From Citricoccus sp. K5 (GTDB taxonomy: Bacteria > Actinomycetota > Actinomycetes > Actinomycetales > Micrococcaceae): a stretch of 64,000 nucleotides of DNA. Where the stretch lies: the NCBI RefSeq assembly GCF_902506195.1, contig NZ_LR732817.1:3680612-3744611 (forward strand), written 5' to 3'. How positions within the stretch are numbered: the stretch's first letter is position 1; each line of letters starts with the position of its first letter. Of this stretch, positions 43,761 through 53,416 are shown one piece after another. The notes below the pieces were generated by a model. That model worked only from the letters and a program-made list of their open reading frames with translations, was not told the origin of the DNA and made no database searches. The position numbers and the translations under genes are program-made.

Positions 43761-45131
43761 TCAAGTTGCCTCCAGCACCTTCTGATCGGACTGCTGCCCT
43801 TCGGCCGCCAACTCATCGCGCGTACGTCGCCATAGAATGAATGCGACGATCGCGGCGATGGCGATGGGCACCACTGCGGCCACATACAGCGTGAGCGGAG
43901 TGAAAACCGTAAGCGCGTAACCGACGATGATTGGCATCAATATTGCGCCGACACGACCGAACCCGATCATAGACCCATAACCGCGCGCCCTCAGATCGAG
44001 CGGATAGAGCGGCGGCGCCATCGACGTTCCGGCGGCAACTGCCATCATCGCGAAAGTCCCGAGAATTGCGGCGGCAACCAGGGCGAGGGGTGTAGAGATG
44101 AGCAGCACGAACGCAATCAGACAGAACGCAGAAATTAATGAGGCAATCCAGGCAATCTTGGTGGCCAGCATCCGAAGCCCAACCACTGCGAAGATCAGTG
44201 CGCCAAGCATCCCGCCGAAACTGATCACCGTCCCGACGATCCCCCCGAGGTCGTTCCGTCCCGTCACATTAGAGATCAACTGCGGGGTCCACGAGGTGAT
44301 GAAGTACTGGGTCGTCACCATGCCACCGAACGCCAACCAGAGAAGGATCGTCCGTTCCCTGAACCGGGGGGAGAACAAACGCGAGAACGAGGCCGTTGTA
44401 GTCGGTTCCACCTCTCGAGCCGCTGGTGTCGTGACCGGTGCATCCGTGCGGGCGGCTTCTGCCACTGCCCCGCCGATGCGATCGAGGATCGCAGCAACCC
44501 GCTTTCTGGAGTCTTCGGTGTCCTTGGTCTTCAGGAACTCAATCGACTCGGGCAACATGACGATGGTGAGTAAGAGAATTGCCCCACTCAGCACCGCGCC
44601 GACAACGAACAAACCCTGCCACCCACCGTAAACATCGATCACTGTCAATCCCACCGCACCGGCGATAGTGCTACCCAACGGGAGTCCGAGAACGATAATT
44701 CCGATGGCAAAGTTGCGTTTTTTCGCGGAGGCATACTCCGTAGCGAGAACAACGATTATCGTGGTCATCACACCAACACCGAGGCCAGTGATGAATCGGC
44801 TTGCGGCCAGCGTCTCGAAGCTCGGGGAAAACGCTGCCAGGATCATCCCAACGAAGTTCAGCGTCAGGCCGATTAGAGCGAGTGGGCGCCGTCCATAGCG
44901 ATCTGCCAGGGGAGCGATCAAGATCATTCCAAGTGCCATGCCAAGGAATGCTGAACTCACCAGGTAACCCTTTTCGGCAGGAGCGGCGAACCCTTCAGGT
45001 AAATGGGGGAGTGCGAAACCCATTACGAACAGGTCGTAGCCGTCCATAATATTGCACAGTGTACAAACGGCTATAACTAACCATTGATATAGACCCATTT
45101 TTGATGTTCGTATGGCGCTTCCGAGTTCCAT
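43761..45131 (-). CDS. MFS transporter, aromatic acid:H+ symporter (AAHS) type
   Basis: This 456-residue permease has twelve predicted membrane segments and the AAHS signature IMDGYDLFVMGFALP at 28-42 (Asp30, Asp33), plus the DRYGRRP loop after the second helix. PcaK/BenK-type relatives import aromatic or cyclic carboxylates with protons. The ATG at 45131 has an AAGGGAG site. The stop codon TGA is formed by the first bases of the IS3 terminus at 43763, so the last residues may have been altered by that insertion. It diverges from the acyl-CoA ligase gene, a logical import-and-activate pair. Confidence 0.88.
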   Translation of the reverse strand: MELGSAIRTSKMGLYQWLVIAVCTLCNIMDGYDLFVMGFALPHLPEGFAAPAEKGYLVSSAFLGMALGMILIAPLADRYGRRPLALIGLTLNFVGMILAAFSPSFETLAASRFITGLGVGVMTTIIVVLATEYASAKKRNFAIGIIVLGLPLGSTIAGAVGLTVIDVYGGWQGLFVVGAVLSGAILLLTIVMLPESIEFLKTKDTEDSRKRVAAILDRIGGAVAEAARTDAPVTTPAAREVEPTTTASFSRLFSPRFRERTILLWLAFGGMVTTQYFITSWTPQLISNVTGRNDLGGIVGTVISFGGMLGALIFAVVGLRMLATKIAWIASLISAFCLIAFVLLISTPLALVAAAILGTFAMMAVAAGTSMAPPLYPLDLRARGYGSMIGFGRVGAILMPIIVGYALTVFTPLTLYVAAVVPIAIAAIVAFILWRRTRDELAAEGQQSDQKVLEAT

Positions 45132-45727
45132 TATATCTCCCTTCAGCCGGCGCATGTGACGCGAGCTGCTAATGCTTAGATGGCCTGCGCCAGCGGTGAT
45201 GACATTGGCGCATGCGGGAAAGGGTGTGACCAGCGGGCCGAACAGGTGGATGAGGGGCAGATTTGATAGATGCGAGTTCTCGATGGACGCCCGCCGCCGG
45301 TGTCGCGCTCGATATACAGAATGAGAGCCAAGTCACATCGAAGACCGTATCGCTATGTTCGAATAACCGCAATAGGTTTCGAGACCTCGAAGGCTGGGGC
45401 CTCCGGGCTGGACCATCGGTCGCCATGGTGCGCATAGTTCCGGAAGGCCAAGCCAGGGCGATCGACCCGCAGGAGCGGAGCCGCAGCACCATCCCCGTAT
45501 CGGAATCTCGGAACCCTTTTCGCACAAGCGAATGCCGGTTAGTATTGCCGAGATGCGTCAGGCCGCGTTCGGTGGTGAGCGGTGATCGGAACCGTTTGGG
45601 GCGCTGGACCCCGTGTCCCTGACGGCGTTCAAGCGGCCGAGCGCGCCACGACTGCCAGCCGACGGATCTACCGAGCGGTTGCGGGACTGTCTTTACAGCC
45701 CTGCAGGATTGACGACCAAGGAGAGCT
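45132..45727. other. Divergent promoter region without a gene
   Basis: About 600 bp separate the transporter and the ligase gene. Frames on both strands show no recognisable domain or convincing ribosome site. It must hold both promoters, but I could not define an operator. Confidence 0.5.
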
Positions 45728-47347
45728 ATGACCAGGGGTACTGAACTACTGCACGAACAACTGTCGGCCACCGCGGCGCGATATCCGGATAATCCGGCCA
45801 TCATGCACCGAGACAGGCGGTTGACCTGGTCGGAAGTCGACTCGCGAACGGACGAGATCGCGCGGGCATTACTAGCTGTGGGGATCTCCAAAGGGAATCA
45901 CGTTGCACTGTGGTTGCCGAATCATCCTGAATGGCTACTCCTGTGGATCGGTGCAGCAAAGATCGGCGCGGTTGTGATTCCGATCAACACCAGGTACAAG
46001 GCCGGGGAAGCCGAGTATGTTCTTCGGCAATCGGACACCTCGATCCTCTTCATCCCCGAGCCATTCCTGGGTATTGACTACGCCGCAAGATTCGCTGAGA
46101 TCTGTCCGTCGTGGGATGGAACCGGGTCGGCTGAACTCCCGATGCTGCGCAGGGTTGTCCAAATGGGCGACAACCGAACCGCAGGTATCAGCATCTACGA
46201 GGAGTTCTTCGACAGAGCACGCGAGACTTCGGCCCAGGAGCTGGCGCATGCCAAGTCACTCGTCACCGTCGATGACACGCTGATCATCGTCTTCACCTCG
46301 GGGACGACCGGGCATCCCAAGGGCGTTGTTCACACCCATCAGGCGCTCCGTATGATGAAAGCGGTGACGGCCTGGCTCGGAGTGGGTTCCGAGGATCGAG
46401 TGCTGGGCCACCTCCCTCTGTTTCACGTGTCAGGCGTCTTCAGTAGCTTCTTGCCGGCTCTGATTTCGGGCGGCGCGATCGCGCAACTCGACCAGTGGGA
46501 CACCACAAAAGCGCTCCAGGTGATCGAGAGCCGAAAAGTCAGCGTGCTGTCGGGCATTCCGACACATTTCTATGATCTGCTCCATCATCCCGAACTCGCG
46601 GACTACGACACGTCTTCGCTGCGCACCGGATGGATCGGCGGCGCGAGGATACCGGCGGAAATCGTTAGCGGTGCTCGCGACAAGCTAGGCATGGTCTCGC
46701 TCATGCCCGTGTACGGCCTGACTGAGACGACCTCGACGACCACATTGGGGCGGCCGACCGATCCGGTCGAGAGCATTCTCGCCGGCAAGGGTGTCGTCAT
46801 CGACGACTATGAGATCGCGATAGTGGACCCGGTAACCAGGCGCCCCCTCGGCGTTGGTGAGGACGGGGAAATCGCGGTCCGCGGTTACACGGTGATGCGG
46901 GAGTACTACAAGAATCCGCAGGCGACGCAGGCGGTCAAGGATGACGACGGCTGGTTCTATACCGGGGATATCGGACGCCTTGATGATGCCGGCTATCTTT
47001 CTGTCACCGGGCGACTCTCCGACAAATTCATCGTTGGTGGAAACAACGTCCACCCGGCCGATGTCGAGAATGTGCTCGCACAGTACCCGGGCGTGAACGT
47101 GGTTCAGGTAGTCGCCGGCCCAAATACGCGGTTGGGTGAAGTTCCGGTGGCAATCGTGGAGCTCGAGGCTTCCGATAGCGCGACCGCGGAAGAGATCATC
47201 GAATTCTGTCGGGGACGTCTGGCCTCTTTCAAGGTGCCGGTCGACGTCATCTTCGTCGACGCGTGGCCGATGACTCCCACTGGAAAGATCGCAAGATCGA
47301 TCCTGAAGGATAGCGTCCGATCGATTGTCGGCACCACCGAGGCGTGA
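45728..47347 (+). CDS. AMP-forming acyl/aryl-CoA synthetase
   Basis: This 539-residue ANL ligase has the P-loop TSGTTGHPKG at 190-199, the YGLTETTS motif, the hinge FYTGDIGRLDDAG and the catalytic A10 lysine in PMTPTGKIARS near the C-terminus. It activates a carboxylic acid as its CoA thioester. An AAGGAGAG site precedes the ATG. Standing opposite an AAHS-type permease, it probably acts on the imported acid. GC content is lower than in the synthetases at 15-20 kb, which suggests a different origin. Confidence 0.9.
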   Translation: MTRGTELLHEQLSATAARYPDNPAIMHRDRRLTWSEVDSRTDEIARALLAVGISKGNHVALWLPNHPEWLLLWIGAAKIGAVVIPINTRYKAGEAEYVLRQSDTSILFIPEPFLGIDYAARFAEICPSWDGTGSAELPMLRRVVQMGDNRTAGISIYEEFFDRARETSAQELAHAKSLVTVDDTLIIVFTSGTTGHPKGVVHTHQALRMMKAVTAWLGVGSEDRVLGHLPLFHVSGVFSSFLPALISGGAIAQLDQWDTTKALQVIESRKVSVLSGIPTHFYDLLHHPELADYDTSSLRTGWIGGARIPAEIVSGARDKLGMVSLMPVYGLTETTSTTTLGRPTDPVESILAGKGVVIDDYEIAIVDPVTRRPLGVGEDGEIAVRGYTVMREYYKNPQATQAVKDDDGWFYTGDIGRLDDAGYLSVTGRLSDKFIVGGNNVHPADVENVLAQYPGVNVVQVVAGPNTRLGEVPVAIVELEASDSATAEEIIEFCRGRLASFKVPVDVIFVDAWPMTPTGKIARSILKDSVRSIVGTTEA

Positions 47348-47382
47348 AGTGATGACGACTTCCCCGGATGGAAGCCTCTCCT

Positions 47383-47398
47383 GCTGCCCCAGGGCAGC
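47383..47398 (+). terminator. Short hairpin after the ligase gene
   Basis: GCTGCCC and GGGCAGC arms with a 2-bp centre lie 36 bp beyond the stop. The stem is short and has no T-run, so it is a weak candidate. Confidence 0.3.
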
Positions 47399-47419
47399 CC
47401 CAAAAGGGACTCCTTAAAA

Positions 47420-48853
47420 GGCTCTTCACAATCCAGGGTGTAGTCGGGGCCTGAATCCTCCGGATTCCAGCAGTGATCTGGTCACATAGTTGGTGAGGTT
47501 TCGGAAGCCCAGGGCGGATCCGCGGAGGTGCTCGAGCCGGCCATTGATGGCCTCGGTGGGTCCGTTGGAAGTGCCGGACAGGTCGAAGTAGGCCAGGATG
47601 TCCGCCGACCTCTTCTTCAGCGTTCTGCCCAGCGCGGCCAGTTCGGTGAGCTTGGCCGGCACCGCCCGGCCTAGCTTGGCGATGAGCGTGGCCATCATCG
47701 TCTTGCCCTTCGTCCGGTCCGGCTGTCGGTAGGCGGCGACCATGTGCTGGTAGAACGCCCAGGTGGCCTCGACCTCCACGTGGTCGTCACCGTCAAAGAC
47801 GTCCTGGATCCGCGAGTACTGCCTGTCGGTGAGCAGCCCGGCCCCGGTGAGCAGGGTGCGTCGGGCTTTGTAGAGAGGATCGTCCTTGCGGCCACGGTGG
47901 CCGTGGACCTGTTGCTGGACCCGCCGCCGGCACTTGTCCACGGCATCCCCGGCCAGACGGACCACGTGGAAGGGATCCATGACGCGGTGGCCTCGGGCAA
48001 CTCCTCCTCCGCGGCTGTCTTGAATCCGGTGAACCCATCCATGGCCACCACCTCGATCTGGTCGCGCCAGGCCTGGTCGCGTTCGGCGAGCCAGGTCTTG
48101 AAGGCCTTCTTGGAGCGGCCCTCGACCATGTCCAACAGGCGGGCCGGGCCGGTGCCGGCGCGTAGCGGGGTGAGGTCGATGATCACGGTGACGTATTTGT
48201 CCCCGCGCCGAGTGTGGCGCCACACGTGCTCGTCCACGCCGATGGCGGTGACCCCGTCGAACCGGGCCGGGTCGTTGATGAGCACCCGCTTGCCCTCGGC
48301 CAGCACGGCGTCGTTGGCCGTGTTCCACCGCACCGCCAGCGCTTCGGCGACCCTTGCGACGGTCAGATGCTGCATGACCAGGGCCTCCAGGGCCCAGCGC
48401 AGTGCGCGGCGGGAAATCTTGGCCTTGGGTTCTGCCGCGGCGGTGGTGTCCTGGCGCCAGACGTGGGCGCAGTCATCGCACCAATAGCGCCGGACCGTGA
48501 TGTGCAGGGTCGTGGGCCGCCAGCCCAACGGCTCGTGCGCCAGCCTCCGTACCACCGTGCCCCTTGGGGTGCCCTGAGATCCGCAGCGGTGGCACCAGTC
48601 ATCCGGGTCCGCGACCTTGCAGGCCAGCACCGCCCGGCCGGGTTCCAGATGCTGGCCGGTGGCTTCGAGGCCGATCTCGTCCAGGCGGCAGAACTTGGTC
48701 AGGTCATAGTCGTCGAAGGTAGCGTTAGGCACGTCGAGGTCTTTCAGATGGGCAGTGTGAGAACTTCCATCTTCGGAAGGCCTCGACCTCTATCCAGCTA
48801 TCGACGCGCCGCTACACCGAGAACCCCGTCTACACCCTCATTTGTGATGAGCC
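47420..48853 (-). mobile_element. ISL3-family insertion sequence
   Basis: The 1434-bp element has 29-bp imperfect ends with 24 matches: GGCTCTTCACAATCCAGGGT at 47420 and, in the complement, GGCTCATCACAAATGAGGGT at 48853. No 8-bp duplication flanks it (CCTTAAAA at left, ATCAAACG at right), so at least one side has been rearranged. The transposase is frameshifted. Confidence 0.82.
47426..48732 (-). pseudogene. ISL3-family transposase, frameshifted
   Basis: The N-terminal part from 48732 has the zinc-binding pattern CHRCG and CDDCAHVW, then helix-turn-helix and the first catalytic Asp in GVDEHVWRH and the second in VAMDGFTGFK. After AAEEELPEA the continuation VMDPFHVVRLAGDAVD appears in another frame, and the protein then runs to a stop at 47426, including SGTSNGPTEAINGRLEHLR with the catalytic Glu. 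The shift is near 47980-47985, where one base seems lost. The stop lies inside the terminal repeat. Confidence 0.85.
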
Positions 48854-48988
48854 ATCAAACGCACCGGGCGTGGCTACCGCAACCAGACCAACTACCAGTC
48901 ACGTATCCTGGGACGGAGCTTCCAGCGGACACGCCGACGCTCCCAAATCCACCCTCGAGCAGGACTCCACGCTCAAGTGTGAAGAGCC
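48854..48988 (+). mobile_element. Terminal fragment of a second ISL3-family element
   Basis: Directly beside the first ISL3 copy, the plus strand encodes IKRTGRGYRNQTNYQSRIL, the conserved C-terminus of another ISL3 transposase, and 80 bp later ends in TGTGAAGAGCC (48978-48988), the complement of the ISL3 terminus GGCTCTTCACA. The complete ISL3 copy probably entered this older one, whose remainder was then deleted. Confidence 0.65.
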
Positions 48989-49257
48989 TGTAATGGTTTC
49001 TCGGTGCTGGCTGAAGGTCTGAGTTAACGCCTTCCCGTCTTCAGGCCCTTGCGCCCCGCCCTCAGCCGGTCCTTATTTCCGGCGGGGCGGGGCGCGTCTG
49101 TTTCCTTCGTGGTGTGGGTCCGATACTGGCACTGGACGGTCCGGCAAAAAGAAGCCTTGTTCTCGCCGGGCCGGGGCCGTAAAGTAGCGTACTAAATGAT
49201 CAGTAAGTTGGTTAAATGGTGCCTGTTCCCGAGCGAGGATTAGTAGGAGTAGAAGTT

Positions 49258-51243
49258 ATGCCGAATGAGATAACAGAAGTGGAAGCCCCGGACGGAGAGG
49301 TGCTTCGGCAAGCGCTTGCAGAAGCGAACATCCCGACCCTCCTCATGGTGCTGGTTCAGATGACCGGGGACCTGCGATGGCTTGAGGACCCGTACCGGCC
49401 TACCCGAAACCGAGGACTGGGCGACAACGATACGGGCGGCCTCGATGGCCACATTCAGGAGCAGATCCGTTCCGCTGCCTTCGACGCAATTAGTGCGTGG
49501 CAGAACGGAAAGCCGCTCGCGGCGCCCGCACCGTCGCGACGGCTGCTTGCAGACATGCTGAGTGTGTCGATGGGTGAGCCAGTGCCGCTGGATTATGCGG
49601 ACATGATGGCTCACGAGTTGGGTCTCGAGGACCCCGAGCAGGATGAGCAGGCCGTCACTGTGGCGACCGGGGAGCCGGCCACTGCTGGCGGCGTCCAGTT
49701 GCGTGCAGCGATCATCGGAGCCGGTGCATCCGGTCTGTGCGCCGCGGTCCGACTCCAGGAAGCGGGCATCCCGTATGTGATTTTCGAGCGCAATGACGAG
49801 ATCGGGGGCACGTGGTACGAGAACCACTATCCCGGAGCCGGAGTTGACACTCCCAGCCACCTGTACTCGTTTTCCTTCGCAAAGAACGACTGGACTCGCT
49901 ACTTCGCAGGCCAAGCGGAGATCCGTGACTACTTCAACCGTATTGCCGATGAGTTCGGCATTCGTGAGCACGTCCGATTCGGTTCGGAGGTGACGTCTGC
50001 CGTCTTCGACGAGCACGCGCAGGAGTGGGAACTGGCGGTGGCTACCGGCGATGGTGAGTTCGAGACGGTGCGCGCCAACATGGTTATCAGTGCGGTGGGA
50101 GCATTCAATAAGCCTAAGTGGCCGACGATCGACGGGCTGGAAGAGTTCGAGGGTCCGGTGGCGCATACGGCGCGGTGGCCCGAGTCGCTGGACCTGACGG
50201 GGAAGCGGGTCGCAGTCATCGGCAATGGCGCAAGTGCCATGCAGCTGGTTCCCGCGATCGCGGATACTGTGAAGTCCATGACGGTCTTCCAGCGTTCGCC
50301 GCAGTGGGCCGCACCGTTCGAGCAATTCAAGACGCCGATCCCCGATGGGGTTCGTTGGCTGTTCAGCGCGGTGCCGCTGTACGCGTCGTGGTATCGGCTC
50401 CGGCTCGCTTGGACCTTCAATGACCGCATCTACGAGGCGCTCCAGAAGGATTCGGAATGGGAACACCCTGACCGTTCGATCAACGCTATCAACGACGGTC
50501 ACCGCCGATTCTTTACCAGGCACGTCGTCTCTGAACTCGGAGAGCATCAGGATCTGTTGGACAAGTGCCTGCCGACGTACCCGCCCTACGGCAAACGAAT
50601 GCTGCTCGACAATGGCTGGTTCCGGACGATGACCCGGCCGCACGTCGAGTTGGTGACCGATGGCGTTAAGTCGATCTCAGCCAACCACATCGTGGCCGAC
50701 GACGGCGCTGCCTACGAGGTGGATGTGATCCTGCTGGCCACCGGGTTCGATGTGGTGCGATTCCTGGCGCCCATGACGGTCACCGGGCGGGGGGGCACGA
50801 AACTGCACGACGTATGGCGAGGAGATGATCCTCGCGCGTACCTCGGGCTCACGATGCCGAAGTTTCCGAATTTCTTCTGCCTCTATGGCCCCAACCTCCA
50901 GTTTGGTCACGGGGGAAGTCTGCTGTTCATGCTGGAAATGCAGATGCATTACCTCATGGATTTGGTGCGCCAGATGCAGCAACAGCAGATCGCCGTAGTG
51001 GAATGCCGGCAAGACGTGCACGACGACTACAACGAGCAGGTGGATGCCACCCACGAAGGCATGATCTGGACGCACCCAGGTATGGACGTCTACTACCGGA
51101 ACTCCCATGGCCGGGTGGTGGTCAACAACCCGTTCCGAATCGTCGACTTTTGGAAGAGGGTCCAGAACGCGGACCTGAGCGAGTATCTTGTTGAACCGGT
51201 CAAGCAATCCGAAGAACCGGTGCTCGCATCGGCGGGTTCCTAG
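49258..51243 (+). CDS. Baeyer-Villiger monooxygenase (HAPMO-like, N-terminally extended)
   Basis: This protein of about 661 residues has an FAD-binding GAGASG at 154-159, GGTWY at 183-187, the Baeyer-Villiger fingerprint FEGPVAHTARW at 297-307 and the NADPH motif GNGASA at 322-327. The extra 145 N-terminal residues resemble 4-hydroxyacetophenone monooxygenase rather than cyclohexanone monooxygenase. It inserts oxygen next to a carbonyl, turning a ketone into an ester or lactone. The ATG at 49258 is preferred over 49216 because of the TAGGAG upstream. A terminator follows, so it is monocistronic. A hydrolase for the ester product could be the one at 59582. Confidence 0.88.
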   Translation: MPNEITEVEAPDGEVLRQALAEANIPTLLMVLVQMTGDLRWLEDPYRPTRNRGLGDNDTGGLDGHIQEQIRSAAFDAISAWQNGKPLAAPAPSRRLLADMLSVSMGEPVPLDYADMMAHELGLEDPEQDEQAVTVATGEPATAGGVQLRAAIIGAGASGLCAAVRLQEAGIPYVIFERNDEIGGTWYENHYPGAGVDTPSHLYSFSFAKNDWTRYFAGQAEIRDYFNRIADEFGIREHVRFGSEVTSAVFDEHAQEWELAVATGDGEFETVRANMVISAVGAFNKPKWPTIDGLEEFEGPVAHTARWPESLDLTGKRVAVIGNGASAMQLVPAIADTVKSMTVFQRSPQWAAPFEQFKTPIPDGVRWLFSAVPLYASWYRLRLAWTFNDRIYEALQKDSEWEHPDRSINAINDGHRRFFTRHVVSELGEHQDLLDKCLPTYPPYGKRMLLDNGWFRTMTRPHVELVTDGVKSISANHIVADDGAAYEVDVILLATGFDVVRFLAPMTVTGRGGTKLHDVWRGDDPRAYLGLTMPKFPNFFCLYGPNLQFGHGGSLLFMLEMQMHYLMDLVRQMQQQQIAVVECRQDVHDDYNEQVDATHEGMIWTHPGMDVYYRNSHGRVVVNNPFRIVDFWKRVQNADLSEYLVEPVKQSEEPVLASAGS

Positions 51244-51315
51244 GCGGGCGTCTTCGCTCGGCGAGGGTGCGAGACCGGTAGGTCGCGCCCTTGAGCGAGG
51301 CGGATCCGAATGTGC

Positions 51316-51353
51316 AGTTGGGGCCGGCGCCATCATTGGCGCCGGCCCCAACT
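51316..51353. terminator. Strong hairpin terminator after the Baeyer-Villiger gene
   Basis: AGTTGGGGCCGGCGCC and its perfect 16-bp complement enclose a 6-bp loop, 72 bp after the stop and 79 bp before the TetR gene. It would stop readthrough between the two. Confidence 0.75.
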
Positions 51354-51432
51354 CACCTTCGCCATAACATCGACCGTTCCACCCCGAACACACGGCGGGC
51401 AAGTACGCTTACTGTACGGTTAATGAGGTCAG

Positions 51433-52137
51433 ATGCTCGGCGGTTCCGCAGGCATCAGCCTGAACGGCGCGCGGGCTGACTCGAAGGTGGAAGATGGGGA
51501 GGAATCCGGCCCGTTGTCGAATTCGAAGCCTGCGTCGGGTGGGTACGGTCGCCGACCGGCAGCCGAGACCATTCAGGCATTCATCGCCACCGCTCAGGAT
51601 CTTTTCGCTGAGCGCGGGTATAATGGCACTTCCATCTCCGACATTGTCAAGGCGATGGGGCTGACCACAGCGAGTCTCTATTATCATATATCGAGCAAAC
51701 AGGAACTGCTCTATAAGGTTCTGACCACGGGCATTGCGCCGTGGGTCGAGCAACTCGAGAAGATTAACGCCACGGATCTCGACCCGATGAAGAAGTTGCG
51801 CCTGGCGGTGGAAAACCATCTGAGCTTCGTGCTTGACAACCCCAACGGCGTGATCGTCTTTCAGCGCGAGCGGCGCTTTCTCGGAGCGCCCTATAAGGAC
51901 AACTATCTCAAGCAGATCAATCGCTACGACGAGCTGTTCACCGAGATCATCGAGGCAGGCATGCCCGGCGGGGTAACGGGCGATCCACGCCTCATGCGTC
52001 TGGCGATTCTGGGGATGATCAATTGGACTGCCGAATGGTACAACCCCGAGGGACGCCTTGGCGCCGATGATATTCGGCGGGCTTTTAGCGAGATCGTCAT
52101 GGACCGGATCCTGGCTTCGGACGACCCAACGAAGTGA
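51433..52137 (+). CDS. TetR-family transcriptional regulator
   Basis: This 234-residue protein has a TetR helix-turn-helix at about 47-95 (AQDLFAERGYNGTSISDIV, then LTTASLYYHISSKQELL) after a 40-residue hydrophilic lead, and a ligand domain ending in a GMINWTAEWYNP segment, shared with acyl-CoA/steroid-related KstR-like members. It lies between the Baeyer-Villiger gene and the leftward six-gene operon and probably controls one or both. The true start may be one of the later in-frame codons, since the lead is poorly conserved in such proteins. Confidence 0.88.
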   Translation: MLGGSAGISLNGARADSKVEDGEESGPLSNSKPASGGYGRRPAAETIQAFIATAQDLFAERGYNGTSISDIVKAMGLTTASLYYHISSKQELLYKVLTTGIAPWVEQLEKINATDLDPMKKLRLAVENHLSFVLDNPNGVIVFQRERRFLGAPYKDNYLKQINRYDELFTEIIEAGMPGGVTGDPRLMRLAILGMINWTAEWYNPEGRLGADDIRRAFSEIVMDRILASDDPTK

Positions 52138-52168
52138 ATGACGGCCGCTCTCATATCCGGGCTTAGAA

Positions 52169-52243
52169 CGAGCGGAGTGTGGCCAGAAGTCCACCAGTCG
52201 CTTCGTGACGCAGTTGGTGTCCGAGCCGGCCGCACTCCGCTCG
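52169..52243. terminator. Possible bidirectional terminator between convergent genes
   Basis: CGAGCGGAGTG and CACTCCGCTCG arms are perfectly complementary but 53 bp apart. They lie exactly between the convergent TetR gene and the leftward operon end. The large loop makes function uncertain. Confidence 0.35.
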
Positions 52244-52246
52244 GTC

Positions 52247-53392
52247 TCAGCTGAGGAAATCCCAGCCTTTTCGCCCAGCGGTGCAGACTTCGAAGGCCAC
52301 CGGGTCGATGGTCTGGTAGATGCCGAGCACTGATGTGCCGTCATCGCGGGTGACGCGGCATAGATGCTCGTCGAGTCCCCGGATGGCAATTCGTGTTTCA
52401 GGCCGGTTGACGTCGTAGGTCTCGCCTTCGGTCATCGCCGGTCCGTCATAACTGCCCTGGTGAATGTCGCGGTCTGGGGTGCCTCCGTACATGCCGCAGC
52501 GTAGGTATAGGGTCTGCTGGCCGATCTTCTCGTAATGAAGTTGGGCGCTCTCACCGTTGGCGAAGGTGTAGTCGACGATGCCTTCGGTGAAGATATCCGT
52601 GTCTGGCTCGAAGCGCAGCCGCCGCGTGGGTTTGTGCGCGGTGGTCCAGGGAACGGTGTCTTCACCGAATGGATAGAACAGCCGGTCGCCCCAGAGGTTC
52701 CAGTCGGGGAAGGCGACAAAGGCGTTCCCATTGGTTCCGACGTGTAGACGCCCGCCAAGGGAGAGGCGCGGACCACCGACGCCGCGTCCGGTGCCCCAGT
52801 GCCGGTCTCGAGTTCCCGCAGCGTTGGGGCCGAGGGTGATTCGTTCACCGTCGATCTCGACCCAGCCGGAAACGGTTCCGAAACACTCGAACCCGCTAGT
52901 GACGTCGTTACGGCGGCCGGGGGGAGTGCCGGCCGCGGAGTTAGACAGCGGTTCGCGGAACGCTTGCCTAGTGGTGTCGGTGAAGGCCAGATCGTAGCTG
53001 ATACCCCACTCGTTCGGCTCGAGAATGTAGCGCCATTCCCGCAGGCCTCGGACGATGACAGGGACGATGGGGCCGACCCGGAGGTCGTCACGATCGGCGC
53101 CGATTGGCCGATAGCTCCGGACACTGGTGTGCCGACCTTTTGAGTTGACGATGGCGTAGGCCTCGGCGCGGTCTAGATTGGGGTAGAAGCTACCGCCGGT
53201 AGCGATGGTGAGGTCGCCGGTGTCGTCGTGGATGACGACCCAGTGCCGTTCATATGCCCGGGGGTCACCAGTCCACATGACCCGCACCGGGTCCGGGGTT
53301 TGATGGACGAAATGGTCATCGATCGGTGCCAGTGGGAAGTGCTCCGCGAACTCCTCGTAGGAGCGGTCTGCGGGGAGGGTGTCCGAGGCCAT
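52247..53392 (-). CDS. Uncharacterised beta-rich protein, lipocalin/CrtC-like fold possible
   Basis: This 381-residue soluble protein has no signal peptide and abundant predicted beta strands with tryptophan/tyrosine-rich segments (RHWVVIHDD, RHWGTGRG, FPDWNLWGDRLFY). The pattern recalls hydroxyneurosporene-synthase/AttH-like double lipocalin proteins found in terpenoid and steroid catabolic clusters, but I cannot name a family with certainty. The ATG at 53392 is chosen because GAAAGGA lies directly upstream; an ATG at 53407 would put that site inside the gene. It is the last gene of the leftward operon, 24 bp after the small helical protein. Confidence 0.65.
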   Translation of the reverse strand: MASDTLPADRSYEEFAEHFPLAPIDDHFVHQTPDPVRVMWTGDPRAYERHWVVIHDDTGDLTIATGGSFYPNLDRAEAYAIVNSKGRHTSVRSYRPIGADRDDLRVGPIVPVIVRGLREWRYILEPNEWGISYDLAFTDTTRQAFREPLSNSAAGTPPGRRNDVTSGFECFGTVSGWVEIDGERITLGPNAAGTRDRHWGTGRGVGGPRLSLGGRLHVGTNGNAFVAFPDWNLWGDRLFYPFGEDTVPWTTAHKPTRRLRFEPDTDIFTEGIVDYTFANGESAQLHYEKIGQQTLYLRCGMYGGTPDRDIHQGSYDGPAMTEGETYDVNRPETRIAIRGLDEHLCRVTRDDGTSVLGIYQTIDPVAFEVCTAGRKGWDFLS

Positions 53393-53416
53393 TTGGTTTC
53401 CTTTCAAGCGGTTGAG

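Larger units (their letters stand above)
41042..43763 (-). mobile_element. IS3-family element, interrupted and 3'-truncated
   Basis: The element reads leftward. Its intact terminus TGAACCGTCCCAGG lies at 43763, followed by the start of orfA, which is split by the IS1380-family insertion at 41990-43659. OrfA resumes, then orfB runs until it meets the IS30 terminus at 41041. The second IS3 end is gone. Removing the IS1380 element and one CTAAG copy restores orfA in frame. Confidence 0.82.

Noticed and set aside
47980..47990. Programmed frameshift in the ISL3 transposase
   Set aside because: ISL3 transposases are translated from one frame and there is no slippery heptamer at the shift; a one-base loss is more likely.
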